Below, in pieces: positions 34,735 to 46,933 of a DNA stretch of 64,000 nucleotides (the first letter of the stretch is position 1; each line of letters opens with the position of its first letter). The stretch spans positions 1,900,116-1,964,115 of the forward strand of contig JAJEKV010000100.1 in the NCBI GenBank assembly GCA_021234155.1, given 5' to 3'. Made by a program: the position numbers and the translations under genes. This DNA comes from Isoetes taiwanensis (taxonomy: Eukaryota > Streptophyta > Lycopodiopsida > Isoetales > Isoetaceae). The notes beneath the pieces were generated by a model. It was not told the origin of the DNA, did no database searches, and worked only from the letters and a program-made list of their open reading frames with translations.

Positions 34735-34975
34735 TTAGCGACGTGGGCTTGCGACGTCTGTGCGACGTGACGTCGCAAATAACGTGACCATGCGACGTCA
34801 ATGCGCCGAATCGCGTCGCAGACCGCCGCGCATGCGACGCGGTGGTGCGACGTCGACACCGCGGACGCGGCGCGAATCATCACGCCAGTGCACCACGCCG
34901 CATCGCGTGCGTCACTTTTGTCGCGACGTGACGCCGCGGGACGCGGATCGCCGCTACGGACGTCTATTTGGGCGT
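34735..34975. repeat. CACTA left subterminal repeats (gcgacgt-rich)
   Basis: About 240 bases are packed with gcgacgt, gacgtcgc and cgcgacg words in both orientations (for example gtgcgacgtgacgtcgc). In CACTA elements such subterminal motifs bind the transposase. The right end carries a matching cluster. Confidence 0.8.
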
Positions 34976-34989
34976 CTAGTGTACTTTGT

Positions 34990-37900
34990 TCTTTTTGGAG
35001 AACAAAGGGTGGTCTTCGCCACTAAAGTTGGTCGAGGGGGTAATGTCGATATTCGAGTCCATTGGAAGAGCCAAATCATGGTTTTGGAGAGGGAAATTGC
35101 TCGTCCATCGCCTGGGCCTTCGCCGAAGAGAACTTTTGTGGCAACATGTGAGCTCTGGAAGACTTCGAGCTATTTCATCGTGCACCAACACTTTGCATAT
35201 CCTAGTGAAATGTTTTTCTCATGTCACCGCGCGCGTTGCACCGCTTGTCAAAATTCCACCTTTTTTCGATGCGAGAATTTTTTTAGTTATCGTTCTTTTG
35301 CATTCATGCTTCATAAATTCGTAATTAATGCATGGTATGGAATTAAATTCTGATTTTTGTCGGTTGGCTTCCTATATCATCGATTATCAGGCAAATTTTA
35401 GAATTTCCGGATAAAGTTCTGATCAAATAGGTAGCATTGGAGCGGTCCTAAAGCTGACTGTTGTTGGGCGTAGCAAGACATTCATAAATTCGTAATTAAT
35501 GCATAGTAAGGAATTAAATTCTGATTTTTGTCAGCAGACTTCTTAAGTCATCGCCAACGTACATGCAGTTTTCAAAATTTCAGACAAGGTTTATATCAAA
35601 GTGTTTGCATTAATGCGGTAAAGGCGACTGTTGTTGTTTGCACCGAAGGGGCACACTTGCCCAAGTCAAACAAGGCGAGGACCTTGCAAGGCCGCCTCAT
35701 TAGAGGGGAGAGTCTGGGACCCCAAGAGGCGAGCCACAAAAAGTTTCCCGAGGCGACCTTTCTGGCGGCCAGGAGGGGGCCGTACGCTAAAGACCACACT
35801 CCCGGATCTCGGTTCCCCTATCCGACCGTTGAATCCTTCGTTCAAGGGCCCTGTCTCGATAAGGTCCAAAAAAATCCAACATCCGTCCGGGAGAACTTAT
35901 CAAACCGCGAAGCGTCTGCGGCCGGCAGGTGTAGAAACCAAAGTGTTTTGTTGTTCGGACATTGCGGAGGCTCGAATGGCGATTCGACTTAGCCACATCG
36001 TCCAGGAGGAGGCCAAAATTACCCTAGAGACCAAGTTGCGGTCGGTTTTGCAAAAGAAAGAAACACTTACGCCCTACGTTGCAGTTTTCGACAGCCACCT
36101 CCTAGGCCAATTGACTACGAGTGTGTTGGACATGAGATAGTTTGACGCTACCTCGAGAAGGGGTGGTCTTTTGGCCATGAAACTTGGTCCCCAGGGCAAT
36201 GTCGACGTTTCCGAGTCCATTGGCAGAGCCGAATCACGATTCCGGAGAGGGGAAGTTGCCCGTCCGGTGAGCCTTAGCCGGGAGAGGACTTTTTGGGGCA
36301 AATTTTGCTTCCGGATGGTTTTAGGGTCCGTGCTCTGGCGTCAACACCCCCCTCACGTCAAGACACGGCGCGAAGGTCCTAGTCGAATCGACAAGGATAG
36401 AGCCTCCAAACGTAAACCCTATGAGTTGCCGAGGTTCTAGCGGGGTTTTGCGTTTTGGGTGCCGAAGTTTTGGTCCTTTGCACTTGGGACTTGGCTGATA
36501 AGATGCGATTGAGAACGAAGCAAGGGGGCCCTGACGGAATGGAGTTTGGATCTGTACTCCTCCCGTTGTGGTAGTTAGAAGTAAAGGGCGGCTTTTTTGC
36601 GGTAGCAAGACATTCATAAATTCGTAATTAATGCACGCGATGGAATTAAATTCTAATTTTTGTCAGCCGGGCTTCCTAAGTCATCGCCAACATCTGAGGC
36701 CAGTTTTCAAAATTTTCGGACAAGGTTTATATCAAAGTGTTTGCATTAGAACGGTCAGGGCGACTGTTGGGGCTGGCCAGCCGCACACTTGCCCAAGTCA
36801 AATAAGGCCAGGACCTTGCAAGGCCACCTCATTAGAGGGGAGAGTCAGGACCCCATGGTGAGCCCCAAAAGTTTCTCGAAGGCGACCTTTCTGGCGGCTC
36901 CCCGGGGGCCGTGCAGCTAAAGACCACACTCCGGGATCTCGGTTCCCCTATCCGGCCGATTTGAATCAACCGTTCAAGGGCCTGTCACCGATAAGGTCAA
37001 AAAAATCCAACATCCGTCCGTGAGAACTTATCAAACGCTGGCGTCTAGCGGTCGGCCAGGTGTAGAAACCAAAGTGTTTTTGTCGTTCGGACATTGCGGA
37101 GGCTCGGAATGGCGATTCGACTTAGCCACATCGTCAGGGAGGCCAAAATTACCCTAGAGACCAAGTTGCACGGTCGGTTTTGCAAAAGAAAGAAAACACT
37201 TCGCCCCACGTTCGCGTGATTCGACTGACCACCTCCTAGGCCAATTGACTACGAAAGTGTGTTGGACATGAGATAGTTTGACGCTACCCGAGAAGGGGTG
37301 GTCTTTTGGCCATGAAACTTGGTCCCCGGGGCAATGTCGACGTTCCGAGTCCATTGGCGAGCCGAATCCGCGGTCGAGAGGGGAAGTTGCCCGTCCGTCG
37401 CCCGGGGCCGGGAGAGGACTTTTGGGGCAAAGGCGCTTCGGATGGTTTTAGGGTCCGTGCTCAAGGCGTCAACACCCCCCCTACGTCAAAGACCGGCGCA
37501 AAGGTCCTAGTCGAATCGACAATGATAGAGCCTCAAACGTAAACCACATGAGTTGCCGGGTTCTAGCGGGGTTTTGCGTTTTGGGTGCCGAGTTTTGGTC
37601 CTTTGCACTTGGGACTTGGTGATAAGATGCGATTGAGAACGCGAAGCAAGGGGGCCCGGCGGAATGGAGTTTGGATGATCGTACTCCTCCCGTTGTGGTA
37701 GTTAGAAGTAAAAGGCGACTTTTGCGGTAGCAAGACATTCATAAATTCGTAATTAATGCACAAGACGGAATTAAATTCTGATTTTTTGTCAGCAGGCTTC
37801 CTAAGTCATCGCCAACATCTGAGGCGGTTTTTCAAAATTTTAGGACAAGGTTTAGATCAAAGTGTTTGCATTAGAGCGGTTAAGCGGCACTGTTGTTGGG

Positions 37901-40450
37901 CAGCCGAGCGGCACACTTGCCCAAGTCAAATAAGGCGGGACCTTGCAAGGCCACCTCATTAGAGGGGAGAGTGGGACCCGTGAGGCGAGCCCCAAAAAGT
38001 TTCCGAGGCAGACCTTTCCCGGCGGGCTCCCAGGGGGCCGACGCTAAAGACCACACTCCGGGATCTGGGTTCCCCTATCAGGCCGTTGAATCCGCCGTTC
38101 AAGGGCCCCGTCTCGATAAGGTCCAAAAATCCAACATCCGTCCGGTGAGAACTTATCAAAGCGCTGAAGCGTCTGCGGTCGGCCGTGTAGAAACCAAAGT
38201 GTTTTGTCGTTCGGACATTGCGGAGGCTCGGAATGGCGATTCGACTTCGCCACATCGTCGGGAGGCCAAAATTACCCTAGAGACCAAGTTGCGGTCGGTT
38301 TTGCAAAGAAAGAAACACTTCGCCCCTACGTTGCGATGATTCGGCGGCCACCTCCTAGGCCAATTGACTACGAGTGTGTTGGACATGAGATAGTTTGATG
38401 CTACCTCGAGAAGGGGTGGTCTTTTGGCCATGAAACTTGGTCCCCAGGGGCAATGTCGGCGCCCGGAGTCCATTGGCGAGAGCCGAATCACGATTCAGGA
38501 GAGGGAAGTTGCCGTCCGTCGCGGGAAAGCCGGGAGAGGACTTTTGGGGCAAGCTGCTTCGGATGGTTTTAGGGTCCATGCTCTGGCGTCAACACCCCCC
38601 TCGTCAAGACAAGGCAAAGGTCCTAGTCGAATCGACAAGGATAGAGCCTCCCAAAGCGTAAACCCTATGAGTTGCCGGGTTCTAGCGGGGTTTTGCGTTT
38701 TGGGTGCCGAAGTTTTGGTCCTTTGCACTTGGGACTTGGCTGATAAGATGCTGCTTGAGAAGCTTGAAGCAAGGGGAACTGGACGGAATGGAGTTTGGAT
38801 CTGTACTCCTCCGTTGTGGCGGTTAGAAGTAAAAAGGGCGGCTTTTTGCAAGAGTAGCAAGACATTCATAAATTCGTAATTAATGCATAGTAACGGAATT
38901 AAATTCTGATTTTTTTGTGCAGAGGCTTCCTAAGTCATCGCCAACATCTGAGGCCAGTTTTCAAAATTTCTGGACAAGGTTTAGATCAAAGTGTTTGCAT
39001 TAGAACGGTCCGGTGACTGTTGTTGGGCAGCCGGGTGGCACACTTGCCCAAGTCAAATAAGGCGGGGACCTTGCAAGGCCACCTCATTAGAGGGGAGAGT
39101 CCAGGACCCCGTGAGGCGAGCCCCAAAAAGTTTCCCCGAGGCAGCCTTTCTGGCGGGCTCCCGGGGGCCGACGCTAAAGACCACACTCCGGGATCTCGGT
39201 TCCCCTATCCTCAAGTTGAATCCTTCGTTCAAGGGCCCTATCTCGATAAGGTCCAAAAAATCCAACATCCGTCCGTGAGAACTTATCAAACCCTTGAAGC
39301 GCCCTGCGGTCGGCCGTGTAGAAACCAAAGTGTTTTGTCGTTCGGACATTGCGGAGGTTCGAATGGCGATTCGACTTCGCCACATCGTCCGGGAGGCGAA
39401 ATTACCCTAGAGACTAAGTTGCACGGTCGGTTTTGCAAAAGAAAGAAACACTTACGCCCTACGTTTAAAGATTCGACTGACCACCTCCTAGGCCAATTGA
39501 CTACGAGTGTGTTGGACATGAGATAGTTTGACGCTACCTCGAGAAGGGGTGGTCTTGGCCATGAAACTTGGTCCCCGTGGCAATGTCGACGTTCCGGAGT
39601 CCATTGGCGAGCGAATCACGATTAGGAGAGGGGAAGTTGCCCGTCGTCGCGGTGGCCGCCGAGAGGACTTTTGGGGCAAGCCGCTTAGGATGGTTTTAGG
39701 GTCCGTGCTCACGGCGTCAACACCCCCCCTACGTCAAGACACGCCAAGCAAGGTCCTAGTCTCGAATCGACAAGGATAGAGCCTCCCAAACGTAAACCCT
39801 ATGAGTTGCCGTGTTCTAGCGGGGGTTTGCGTTTTGGGTGCCGAAGTTTTGGTCCTTTGCACTTGGGACTTGGCCGATAAGATGCGATTGAGAACGAAGC
39901 AAGGGAACCGGCGGAATGGAGTTTGGATGCGTACTCCTCCCGTTGTGGCGGTTAGAAGTAAAGGGCGCTTTTGCGGTAGCAAGACATTCATAAATTCGTA
40001 ATTAATGCATAGTACGGAATTAAATTCTGATTTTTTGTCGGTGAGCTTCCTAAGTTATCGCCAACATACTGAGGCCGGTTTTCAAAATTTCGGACAAGGT
40101 TTAGATCAAAGTGTTTGCATTAGAACGGTCGAAAGCGACTGTTGTTGGGGGTAAATGGCACACTTGCCCAACTCAAACAAGGCGGGACCTTGCAAGGCCG
40201 TCTCATTAGAGGGGAGAGTCCAGAACCCCAAGAGGCGAGGCCCAAAAAGTTTCCGAGGCGACCTTTCGGCGGCGCTCCCGGGGCCGTCGCTAAAGACCAC
40301 ACTCCGGATCTCGGTTCCCCTATCCAGGACCGGTTGAATCAACCGTTCAAGGGGCCTCGTTCGATAAGGGCCAAAAAAAATCCAACATCCGTCCGGGAGA
40401 ACTTATCAAACCGCCACCCAGGGCTCAAACATGCCACCCAGGGCTCAAAC
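34990..40450. repeat. 1.13-kb tandem repeat array inside the CACTA element
   Basis: The anchor ttcataaattcgtaattaat occurs near 35482, 36613, 37738, 38868 and 39988, giving spacings of about 1131, 1125, 1130 and 1120 bases. A partial, more diverged unit leads from 34990 with its anchor at 35313, and a partial unit ends near 40420. Each unit carries in order cacttgcccaagtcaaa, accttgcaaggcc, tcattagaggggagagt, aagaccacactcc, gttcggacattgcggagg, accctagagaccaagttg, ggccaattgactacga and tggtttt/agggtcc. Copies differ mostly by small indels of 1-6 bases. Frames on both strands are open for 60-170 codons but shift between copies, arguing against protein coding. Confidence 0.92.
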
Positions 40451-41435
40451 ATTCGTAAGTAGTAGCAATAGAAGATTGGTTAAATCCGAATGTGATTTTG
40501 ACCGCATATATGGCTCGGGAATGTCCAAATTAGCATAAGGACAAACTTTCATGACCATCGATGAAAAAAAAAAGGACCAAAAAATTAAAAAGTGTTAGGC
40601 GCCGCTATAACAAAATACGTCAGCGGACACGCCGCATGCGACGTTAAATCAGAGTATATCACGATTTTGAAATCGTATATATGATTTTGAAATCGTATAT
40701 CGATTTCAAAATAATGATATATCGATTAAATTTCAAAATTCGTCACGATATCTTGACGATGTGACGTCGCATGCGACGGCCGTGTGTTTTTTGGATCCGC
40801 GGCCGCGTCTTTTTAGGGACCATTCCTAGGCTTCCTTCTATCGACTATTTTTGGGCGATCTTGGCGCCTTCTGACCTTGAGCGACTTGCAAGCACTCTTT
40901 TTAAGGTTAGTAGATCATGCTTTTTGGATTGAATGGTTTTTGGATTGAATGATTTAGTGTAGATTTCAAATTTTTTTTCTATCTCTTTCCTTCTTTTTCT
41001 TCTTCTTGTTTACGCATTCTTCTTCTTTTTCCTTCTTTCCTCATTTCTTTCTTGATTCTTCCCTTATTTCACTCTTCCATTCTTCCATTCTTCTATCTTC
41101 TTCCATTTCATTCTCTTATTTCTTCCATTCTTCTCTTTCTTCCCTAATTTCTTTTTTTCTCCTCTTTCCCTTCTCTTCTTTCTCCCACCCTTCTCTTCTT
41201 CTTTGATTCATTCATTTTTTTTTTTTTTCTTGTTTTACTATTTCTTCATTTTTTTTTTTTTGTTTCTTCTTGATCTTTTTTTTTTCCGTTGTTCTTATTC
41301 TTCTAACTCTTTGTTGCTTTCTATTTCGATTTGGACCCTCGGGATCTTGTTACACACGCGTCCTTCTTTTGGTAAGTTGATGCGCTTTTGCATTTTTTTT
41401 TTTTATAATTTTAAGCGGGTAAAAAAAATTGATGG

Positions 41436-41755
41436 AGTGGCTTGTTCAAGGGCAACACGGGTCAGGTCCACCTAGAGTGGGGAGGACCATGTACCCGGGT
41501 TAGAAGTCCACTTCACTACGATCATATATTTTTCCTAGGTTAAGGAGTGGCTTGTTCAAAGGGCGGTAGGCTCCACCTAGAGTGGAGAGGGCCCCGTGCG
41601 AGGTTCAAGTCCCTGACCACTTGTTATTTTTAGGTTTAAAATAAAATTGTAGTGGCTTGTTCAAGAACACCGCGTAGGCTCCACTACGAAAGTGGAGACG
41701 ACTGGTGTTGGGTCCAAGTCGACTTTTCTTGTAATTCTTAGGTAGAGGTGGCCAA
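41436..41755. repeat. Three-copy tandem repeat, unit about 107 bp
   Basis: Units start at agtggcttgttcaa at 41436, 41546 and 41651, each continuing to ggctccacctagagtggag and a gttcaagtcc-type end. It lies within the CACTA interior. Confidence 0.85.
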
Positions 41756-42389
41756 ATCTAGCTTATAACCCTAAAGCGTATGTTAGCCAACTCTAGCTTT
41801 TAATCCGAACTAATCCGCATTTGGAAGGGGCTCATTTAGATGATAGGGGAGGCGCTGAAAAAGAAGGTACATGACCTAGTCATAGTCTTATTTTTATTCT
41901 TTTGTTTTGTGTTAATCTATCGATTTATAGAAAAGGCAAAGAGTGATTGCAAAATTGAAGTCGAATGCCAAAAATTGGGAGGCGATTGGTCAAAGGTCCC
42001 TAAACCACTTAATGTCCATAAGGAAGATATCAAGGTATTTGTTATTTGTTGCCATTCGTTCAATTCGAAATAAGACATTTAACTTGTCATGTTGTATTCC
42101 TTGCAATCGGATCACTTTCAACGCGTGCAAAGGATTCCAAGAAAAAACATACGCCTCCGGACCGCCAAGGCAACTTCAAGCAAACGCAAATTAGTCTCAC
42201 TTGGGTTCGGGCGGCCGAAATAGATTCGTAAGTGCTATAAACTCTTAGTTCACGTTAACTTTCAATGTCATTGTCTAATATTGGTCGTATTGTTATAGAA
42301 TTGGCTATCGGGTTTTCCCCTAACGGGGAACACGTAAAGATAGCCACTACTACGCCTCTTGTATATGATATTGTAACTAACTATTAAAA

Positions 42390-42458
42390 TTCTTTTTTTT
42401 TTTTTTTTTTTTTTTAATTTTTTTTTAATTTTTTTTAAATTTTTTTTTTATTTTTTTA
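42390..42458. repeat. Poly(T)-rich tract
   Basis: About 70 bases, nearly all T with scattered A pairs, sit just inside the right subterminal cgacg cluster of the CACTA element. They could be a fossil reverse-oriented poly(A), but no LINE body adjoins them. Confidence 0.8.
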
Positions 42459-42464
42459 GTCCAC

Positions 42465-42715
42465 CACGCCGCCGCAGCGACGTCACGCCGCGACGCGACG
42501 TTTGGCGACGTCGGCGACGCCCGAGTCACGCGTCGAAGTCACGTCTGGCGGCGCCCGGCGACGCCGCCGACGCCGACGGCGTCGCATGCGACGACGCCGC
42601 GTCGCATCGCGGCGCGGTGCCAACGACGTCGTGAGGGCGTCGATGCGGCGACGCCGTCCGACGCCGTCGATAGGCGTCGTTCGTGACGTCGCTATAGACG
42701 TCGCTAAATGACCCT
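42465..42715. repeat. CACTA right subterminal repeats
   Basis: A dense cluster of cgacg, gacgtcg and gccgacg words mirrors the left end, finishing in tcgctaaatgacccttttcttgttgtg at the element edge. Confidence 0.8.
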
Positions 42716-42730
42716 TTTCTTGTTGTGTGT

Positions 42731-43185
42731 GGTTTTGGGGACCACCCCCTTACCAATACCTTGCACTCGATCATGGCCCTTTTCGATTTGAGCTTAAGGA
42801 CCATTTAAGATATCCCATCATCGCCCATGATCAAGTGCTACCTTGTACTCGGTTACCGGTGAAAGTACCCCTAGTGCATCATGCCCCAAGGGTTTTAAGC
42901 TGGGGAACGTCTCACGATCCCATCATCGCGACATGATCACTTTAACCTTCACCATGACCCCCTACGGCCGGTGTCGCCCCCACATCGCGTGGCATAGGGA
43001 GCATCCGGCCGATGTCCCATCATCGGCGCACCATGCCTTTCCTTCTCTCTCGATGACCCTAGTGGTCATGCGCGCACCCTCTTGGTGCATGTTGCCTGAG
43101 GGAGCGCCTCAAAGGCTTATCCCATCATCGCCCACATGTTCCAAGATTACGGCATATGTATTCCACTAACTAGAATGCACGCGAG
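42731..43185 (-). other. Gypsy copy 1, untranslated region after pol
   Basis: The region between the stop of the integrase-chromodomain frame and the CACTA insertion has a homologue at 63351-64000 (shared ccttgcactcgatcatggcc, gagcttaaggaccatttaaga, gaacgtctcacgatcccatc, tggtcatgcgc). It consists of short ccatcatcgccca-type phrases and has no ORF of note. Confidence 0.75.
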
Positions 43186-46100
43186 CTAGAGGCTAACTAA
43201 GAAGCATACTAAGCTAACCTCTGGCGTAGTCGGGTCGACCAAGTCGGAGACGACTCGCCCATCAAACTCCTTCATAAACTCTGGGTATTGCTTCTCCAAA
43301 TCTTGCTTCAATACCCAAGTTGCGTCTTCCACGGGCAAGTGCTTCCACTTGACCAAATATTGGAGGAACTGAGACCTCCTAGTCTTCTTGAATGACTTAT
43401 CAAGAAGTAACTCAGGCACAATTTCCACTTGCTCTTCCGTCATTTCCAACAAAGTTGGAGTATCCAAGACCTCCTCAGGGTTAGGATTGTGCCTTTTCAA
43501 TAAACTTACGTGGAAAACCTTGTGAACCTTAAGATGGGCCGGAAGATCCAACTTGTAGGCTTGGGAACCCACTCTCTCCAAAATCTTGAACGGACCAGCC
43601 CACCTAGGGGCAAGCTTCTTACAACTCCCAATCCGAAGCTTAGCTTGCTTAACCTTGATCTTCAACCACACGCTATCGCCTACTTTGAACTCTCTTACGG
43701 TCCTGTGCTTGTCGGCCACACTCTTCTGCCGACTTCTTGCTGCTAGGAGGTAACCCCTCACTTCTTCCACCAACTGCTGCATATCTCCTAGCATCTGCTG
43801 GGACACTTCAACCTTTGACACGGGATTGTGCCAAGTATCCGGGGTTAAGCACTGGTACCCGTAATTTACCATGAAAGGAGACATCTGAGATGACTCCTGC
43901 TTGGCACTATTGTAGGCGAACTCCACCAAGTGGATGTACTCATCCCACTTGGACTGCTTGTTCCACACAAAGCTTCGAAGCATATCCTCGATGATGCGAT
44001 TCGTCCTCTCCGTCTGACCATCTGTTTGGGGATGATATGCCGTGCTCATGGAGAGCTTAAATGCGGATCGTGCTAAAGAGGTCTTGCCAAAAGGCACTCA
44101 TAAATTTGGAATCCCTATCTGAAATTATCTCTCGAGGCATGCCATGGAGTCTAAAAATCTCCTTTACAAATAGCTTGGCAGTATCTAATGCGGTGTCCGT
44201 AGTTCTGCAAGGCACAAAATGTGCCATCTTAGATAACTTGTCTACGACAACCATCAATGCATCCTTGCCTCGAAGAGTTCTAGGGAGTCCGGTGATAAAA
44301 TCCATACTTATGACCTCCCACTTAGCATTTGGCACCGCCAATGGCTCTAAGGCACACTGGAATTGGAGCTGCTCGCTTTGGTCCGGGCGACACAACTGGC
44401 ATTCCCGAATATACCTGGCTATCTGTTTCTTCATCCCTGGCCAGAAATAGCTACTTCGAACCTTGAAGTAGGTTTTCATAAACCCTGCATGCCCTGCTAT
44501 TGGGTTGTTGTGTGTGTCATGAAGGATTAGCTTCCTTACCCCTGATGATTCGGGCACACACAACTTATGCTTATGATACAACAGGTTGCCTTCCTTCTTA
44601 TAATGCTTGAAGGCCTCCCGTTCCTTATCTGTTCTAGCCTCTCTAGAAAGGCTTTCCCATACTTCCTTGAAATCTTCATCCAATGGCAGGGTCTCCTCAA
44701 TCTTCTTACCAAACTCACTCGAAAGAGTGGAAATCGCATTACAATGCGTTCTTGTCTCAAGCGGTCTCCTGGAGAGAGCATCTGCCACAACATTAAGCTT
44801 GCCGGGCTTATATACTATATCAAAATCGTACTCCTCAAGGAATTCCATCCACCTCCTTTGCCTTAGGTTGAGGAGTGGTTGGGTGAAAAGATACTGGAGG
44901 CTCTGGCGATCAGTATCTAACTGAAACTTCCTTCCCAGCAAATAATGCCTCCAAATCCTTAGTGCCCTGACAATGGCTAGGAGCTCCTGATCATGGATTG
45001 GGTAGCGTTGCTCGGCGTCGTTCATCTTCTTCGAGTCGTAGGCGACTACCCTTTCTTCTTGCATCAAGACTGCCCCTGTTGCTATCTTTCTTGCATCCGT
45101 AGCCACAAGCTTATCTTTACTTGGGTCTGGAAGGACGAGCACTGGAGCTGATGTTAAGGCCTCCTTGAGCTTCTCAAAGGAAACTTGGACTTTCTCTAGC
45201 TAATGTGCTCTCCAATCTTTCACCTTAACGCTCTTAGTGAGGTCCGTCAAAGGGGACGCCCACTTAGCAAAGTCCTTCACGAACTTTACGTAATATCCAT
45301 GGCAGAAAGCTTCTTACTTACCGCTACATTCCTTGAGTGGCCAATCAACTCTTTGCTTCAATCTTTTGCGGGGTTGGTGGAAATCCCTTCCGCCGATATT
45401 ACATGGCCCAAGTACTCCACTCTTTGGGTAGCAAAGTGGCATTTGGAGAGCTTGCCATACAAGCGATGCCGTCTCAACTTTTCCAACACCCTTCTCAAAT
45501 GCTGATCATGATCTTCAATGGACTTGCTGTAGACTAGAATGTCGTCGAAGAAAACAATGACAAACTCATCTAGAAATTCCACAAGGCGTCGTTCATGAGG
45601 CGCATAAAAAGTTCTTTGGAAGCGTTTGACAATCCAAAGGGCATTCATCAGTAAACTCAAAGTGACCATACCAAGCGTTCGAATGCGGTCTTATGGATAT
45701 CCTCTTCTTTTATTCTTATTTGGTGGTACCCTGACCTCAAATCAATCTTAGAGAATACCTTTGCTCCTTGGAGCTGGTCCATTAAATCATCTGCCCTTGG
45801 CAATGCATACTTGTTCTTTATTATGCGCTTGTTGAGGTTTGGCGATAGTCTATGCACATTCTTAAGCTCCCATCTTTCTTCTTCACAAAGAGTATAGGTG
45901 CTCCAAAAGGAGATACACTTGCTCTAATAAACCCAAGCTCAAGCAATTCACGGAGCCGCTTCTTGAGTTCTATCAGTGCAGGGGTGCTCATCCCGTAAGG
46001 TGCCTTCTTTGGTAGGCTTAGCATCCGGAGCTAATGTGATTTCACATTCTACACCCTATAAGGTGGTAATTGCGGATTTCATCAGGAAGACATCCTTAAA

Positions 46101-46720
46101 TTCTGAGATGAGCCTTGCTACTGGCCTGGGCAACTGATTCCCCTTTTGATCGCTTCCATCCTGTTTATTGGGCTCAATTGCCACTAACCTCAAAATATAA
46201 TCCACCTTATTTCTTTCTATACTTTTCCTTAGGTGCTTCAAAGAAATACACTGCATGGAAGGAGCTGCCTTCTTACCTTTCACTATAAATTTGGTGGCGT
46301 CCGGTGCCGTCATGGCGACTTCGTTGCGGTCACAATCAATCATGGCTTTGGCCGGCTTTAAGAATTCCATGCCTACTATAAGGTCATACCTTCCAATTTC
46401 CATGACTTCTGCTCCCATCGGCCACTTACTTCCACTAAGGTCTATGTCGAATGTGATCCTCCTCGATGCCTTGCTGAGGTAGCGGTGGAGGTGGTGGTGG
46501 AGCAGGTGCATATTCTTGGGCATTCATCAATGGGGTGGCCCAGTGGATCAGCTGATGCATCTGGTTCCTCATTTGGACGAGCCTCGCGTTGATTGCTTCC
46601 GGCGTCATATCGTCGTTGTTGTCATCCTGATCACGTCCGAATAGGTTCCTGGGGATCCACTGATGTTGACGGCCGTGGCCTTGGAACCCGGAGCCGGAGT
46701 TCCTTGCTGCAAGGATTGAT
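43186..46720 (-). pseudogene. Ty3/gypsy gag-pol, chromodomain lineage, frameshifted
   Basis: On the minus strand the order is: a proline-rich gag-like scrap (46720-46490) joined to a protease tail (YDLIVGMEFL, 46523-46056), RT ([16 protein letters not shown] in 46024-45821; [13 protein letters not shown] in 45857-45657; catalytic FFDDILVYS in 45669-45358), RNase H (starting near 45120, TDAR where TDAS is usual; ADALSRR), integrase (HH-CC zinc module near 44600-44700, then MDFITGLP and ISDRDSKF with HPQTDGQTERTNR beyond a frame break at about 44080), and a C-terminal chromodomain near 43450-43260 (YLVKWKHLPVEDATWV). The last frame, 43186-44097, is intact for 303 codons. Most of gag is deleted and at least four frame breaks exist, so the copy is non-autonomous. 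Confidence 0.92.
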
Positions 46721-46933
46721 CATCAACACTTGTTATTTGGGTTACACATTAATCATTCCTTCTTACAATTGAATTGTTGTTAGGCGTAAAAGAAATTATA
46801 TGAAAATTCCACTTACAAGTCAAGATCATGGTAAGACATTAATTAGTATTTTAGAAATACATTTCATAAATTACATGATAATAGCGAAAAGAGTTACAAT
46901 ACACTTGATTAATTAACAAAAACAAGTCTTCCA

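Larger units (their letters stand above)
34715..42727. mobile_element. Non-autonomous CACTA (En/Spm-like) element, 8.0 kb, inserted in gypsy 3' UTR
   Basis: Both ends read cacaacaaga, followed by gaatggacatttagcgacgt (left) or aaaagggtcatttagcgacg (right, reverse complement). The flanking 3-bp duplication is tgt at 34712-34714 and 42728-42730. The related gypsy copy at 63341-63350 shows the uninterrupted site aagtttgtgg. A CAC start, 3-bp duplication and cgacg-rich subterminal repeats (34735-34975 and 42465-42715) are CACTA traits. The interior holds a 1.13-kb tandem array (34990-40450), an inner cgacgt/atcgat patch (40600-40810), a pyrimidine-rich stretch (40975-41310) and a 107-bp triplicate. 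I see no transposase, so movement would need a helper. Confidence 0.9.

Noticed and set aside
35528-39779. Numerous ORFs of 60-169 codons on both strands within the 1.13-kb array
   Set aside because: Corresponding copies shift frame through small indels, so no protein is conserved between units.
34990-40450. CRISPR-like array
   Set aside because: The repeat unit is 1.13 kb with no short repeat/spacer alternation, and the genome is a plant.
41560-41640. gttcaagtccc resembling a tRNA B box in the 107-bp repeats
   Set aside because: No A box at the right distance and no cloverleaf can be drawn; the phrase is simply part of a tandem unit in the CACTA element.
43510-45537. Plus-strand ORFs across the gypsy pol region
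   Set aside because: They are antisense to the well-defined minus-strand integrase, RNase H and RT.
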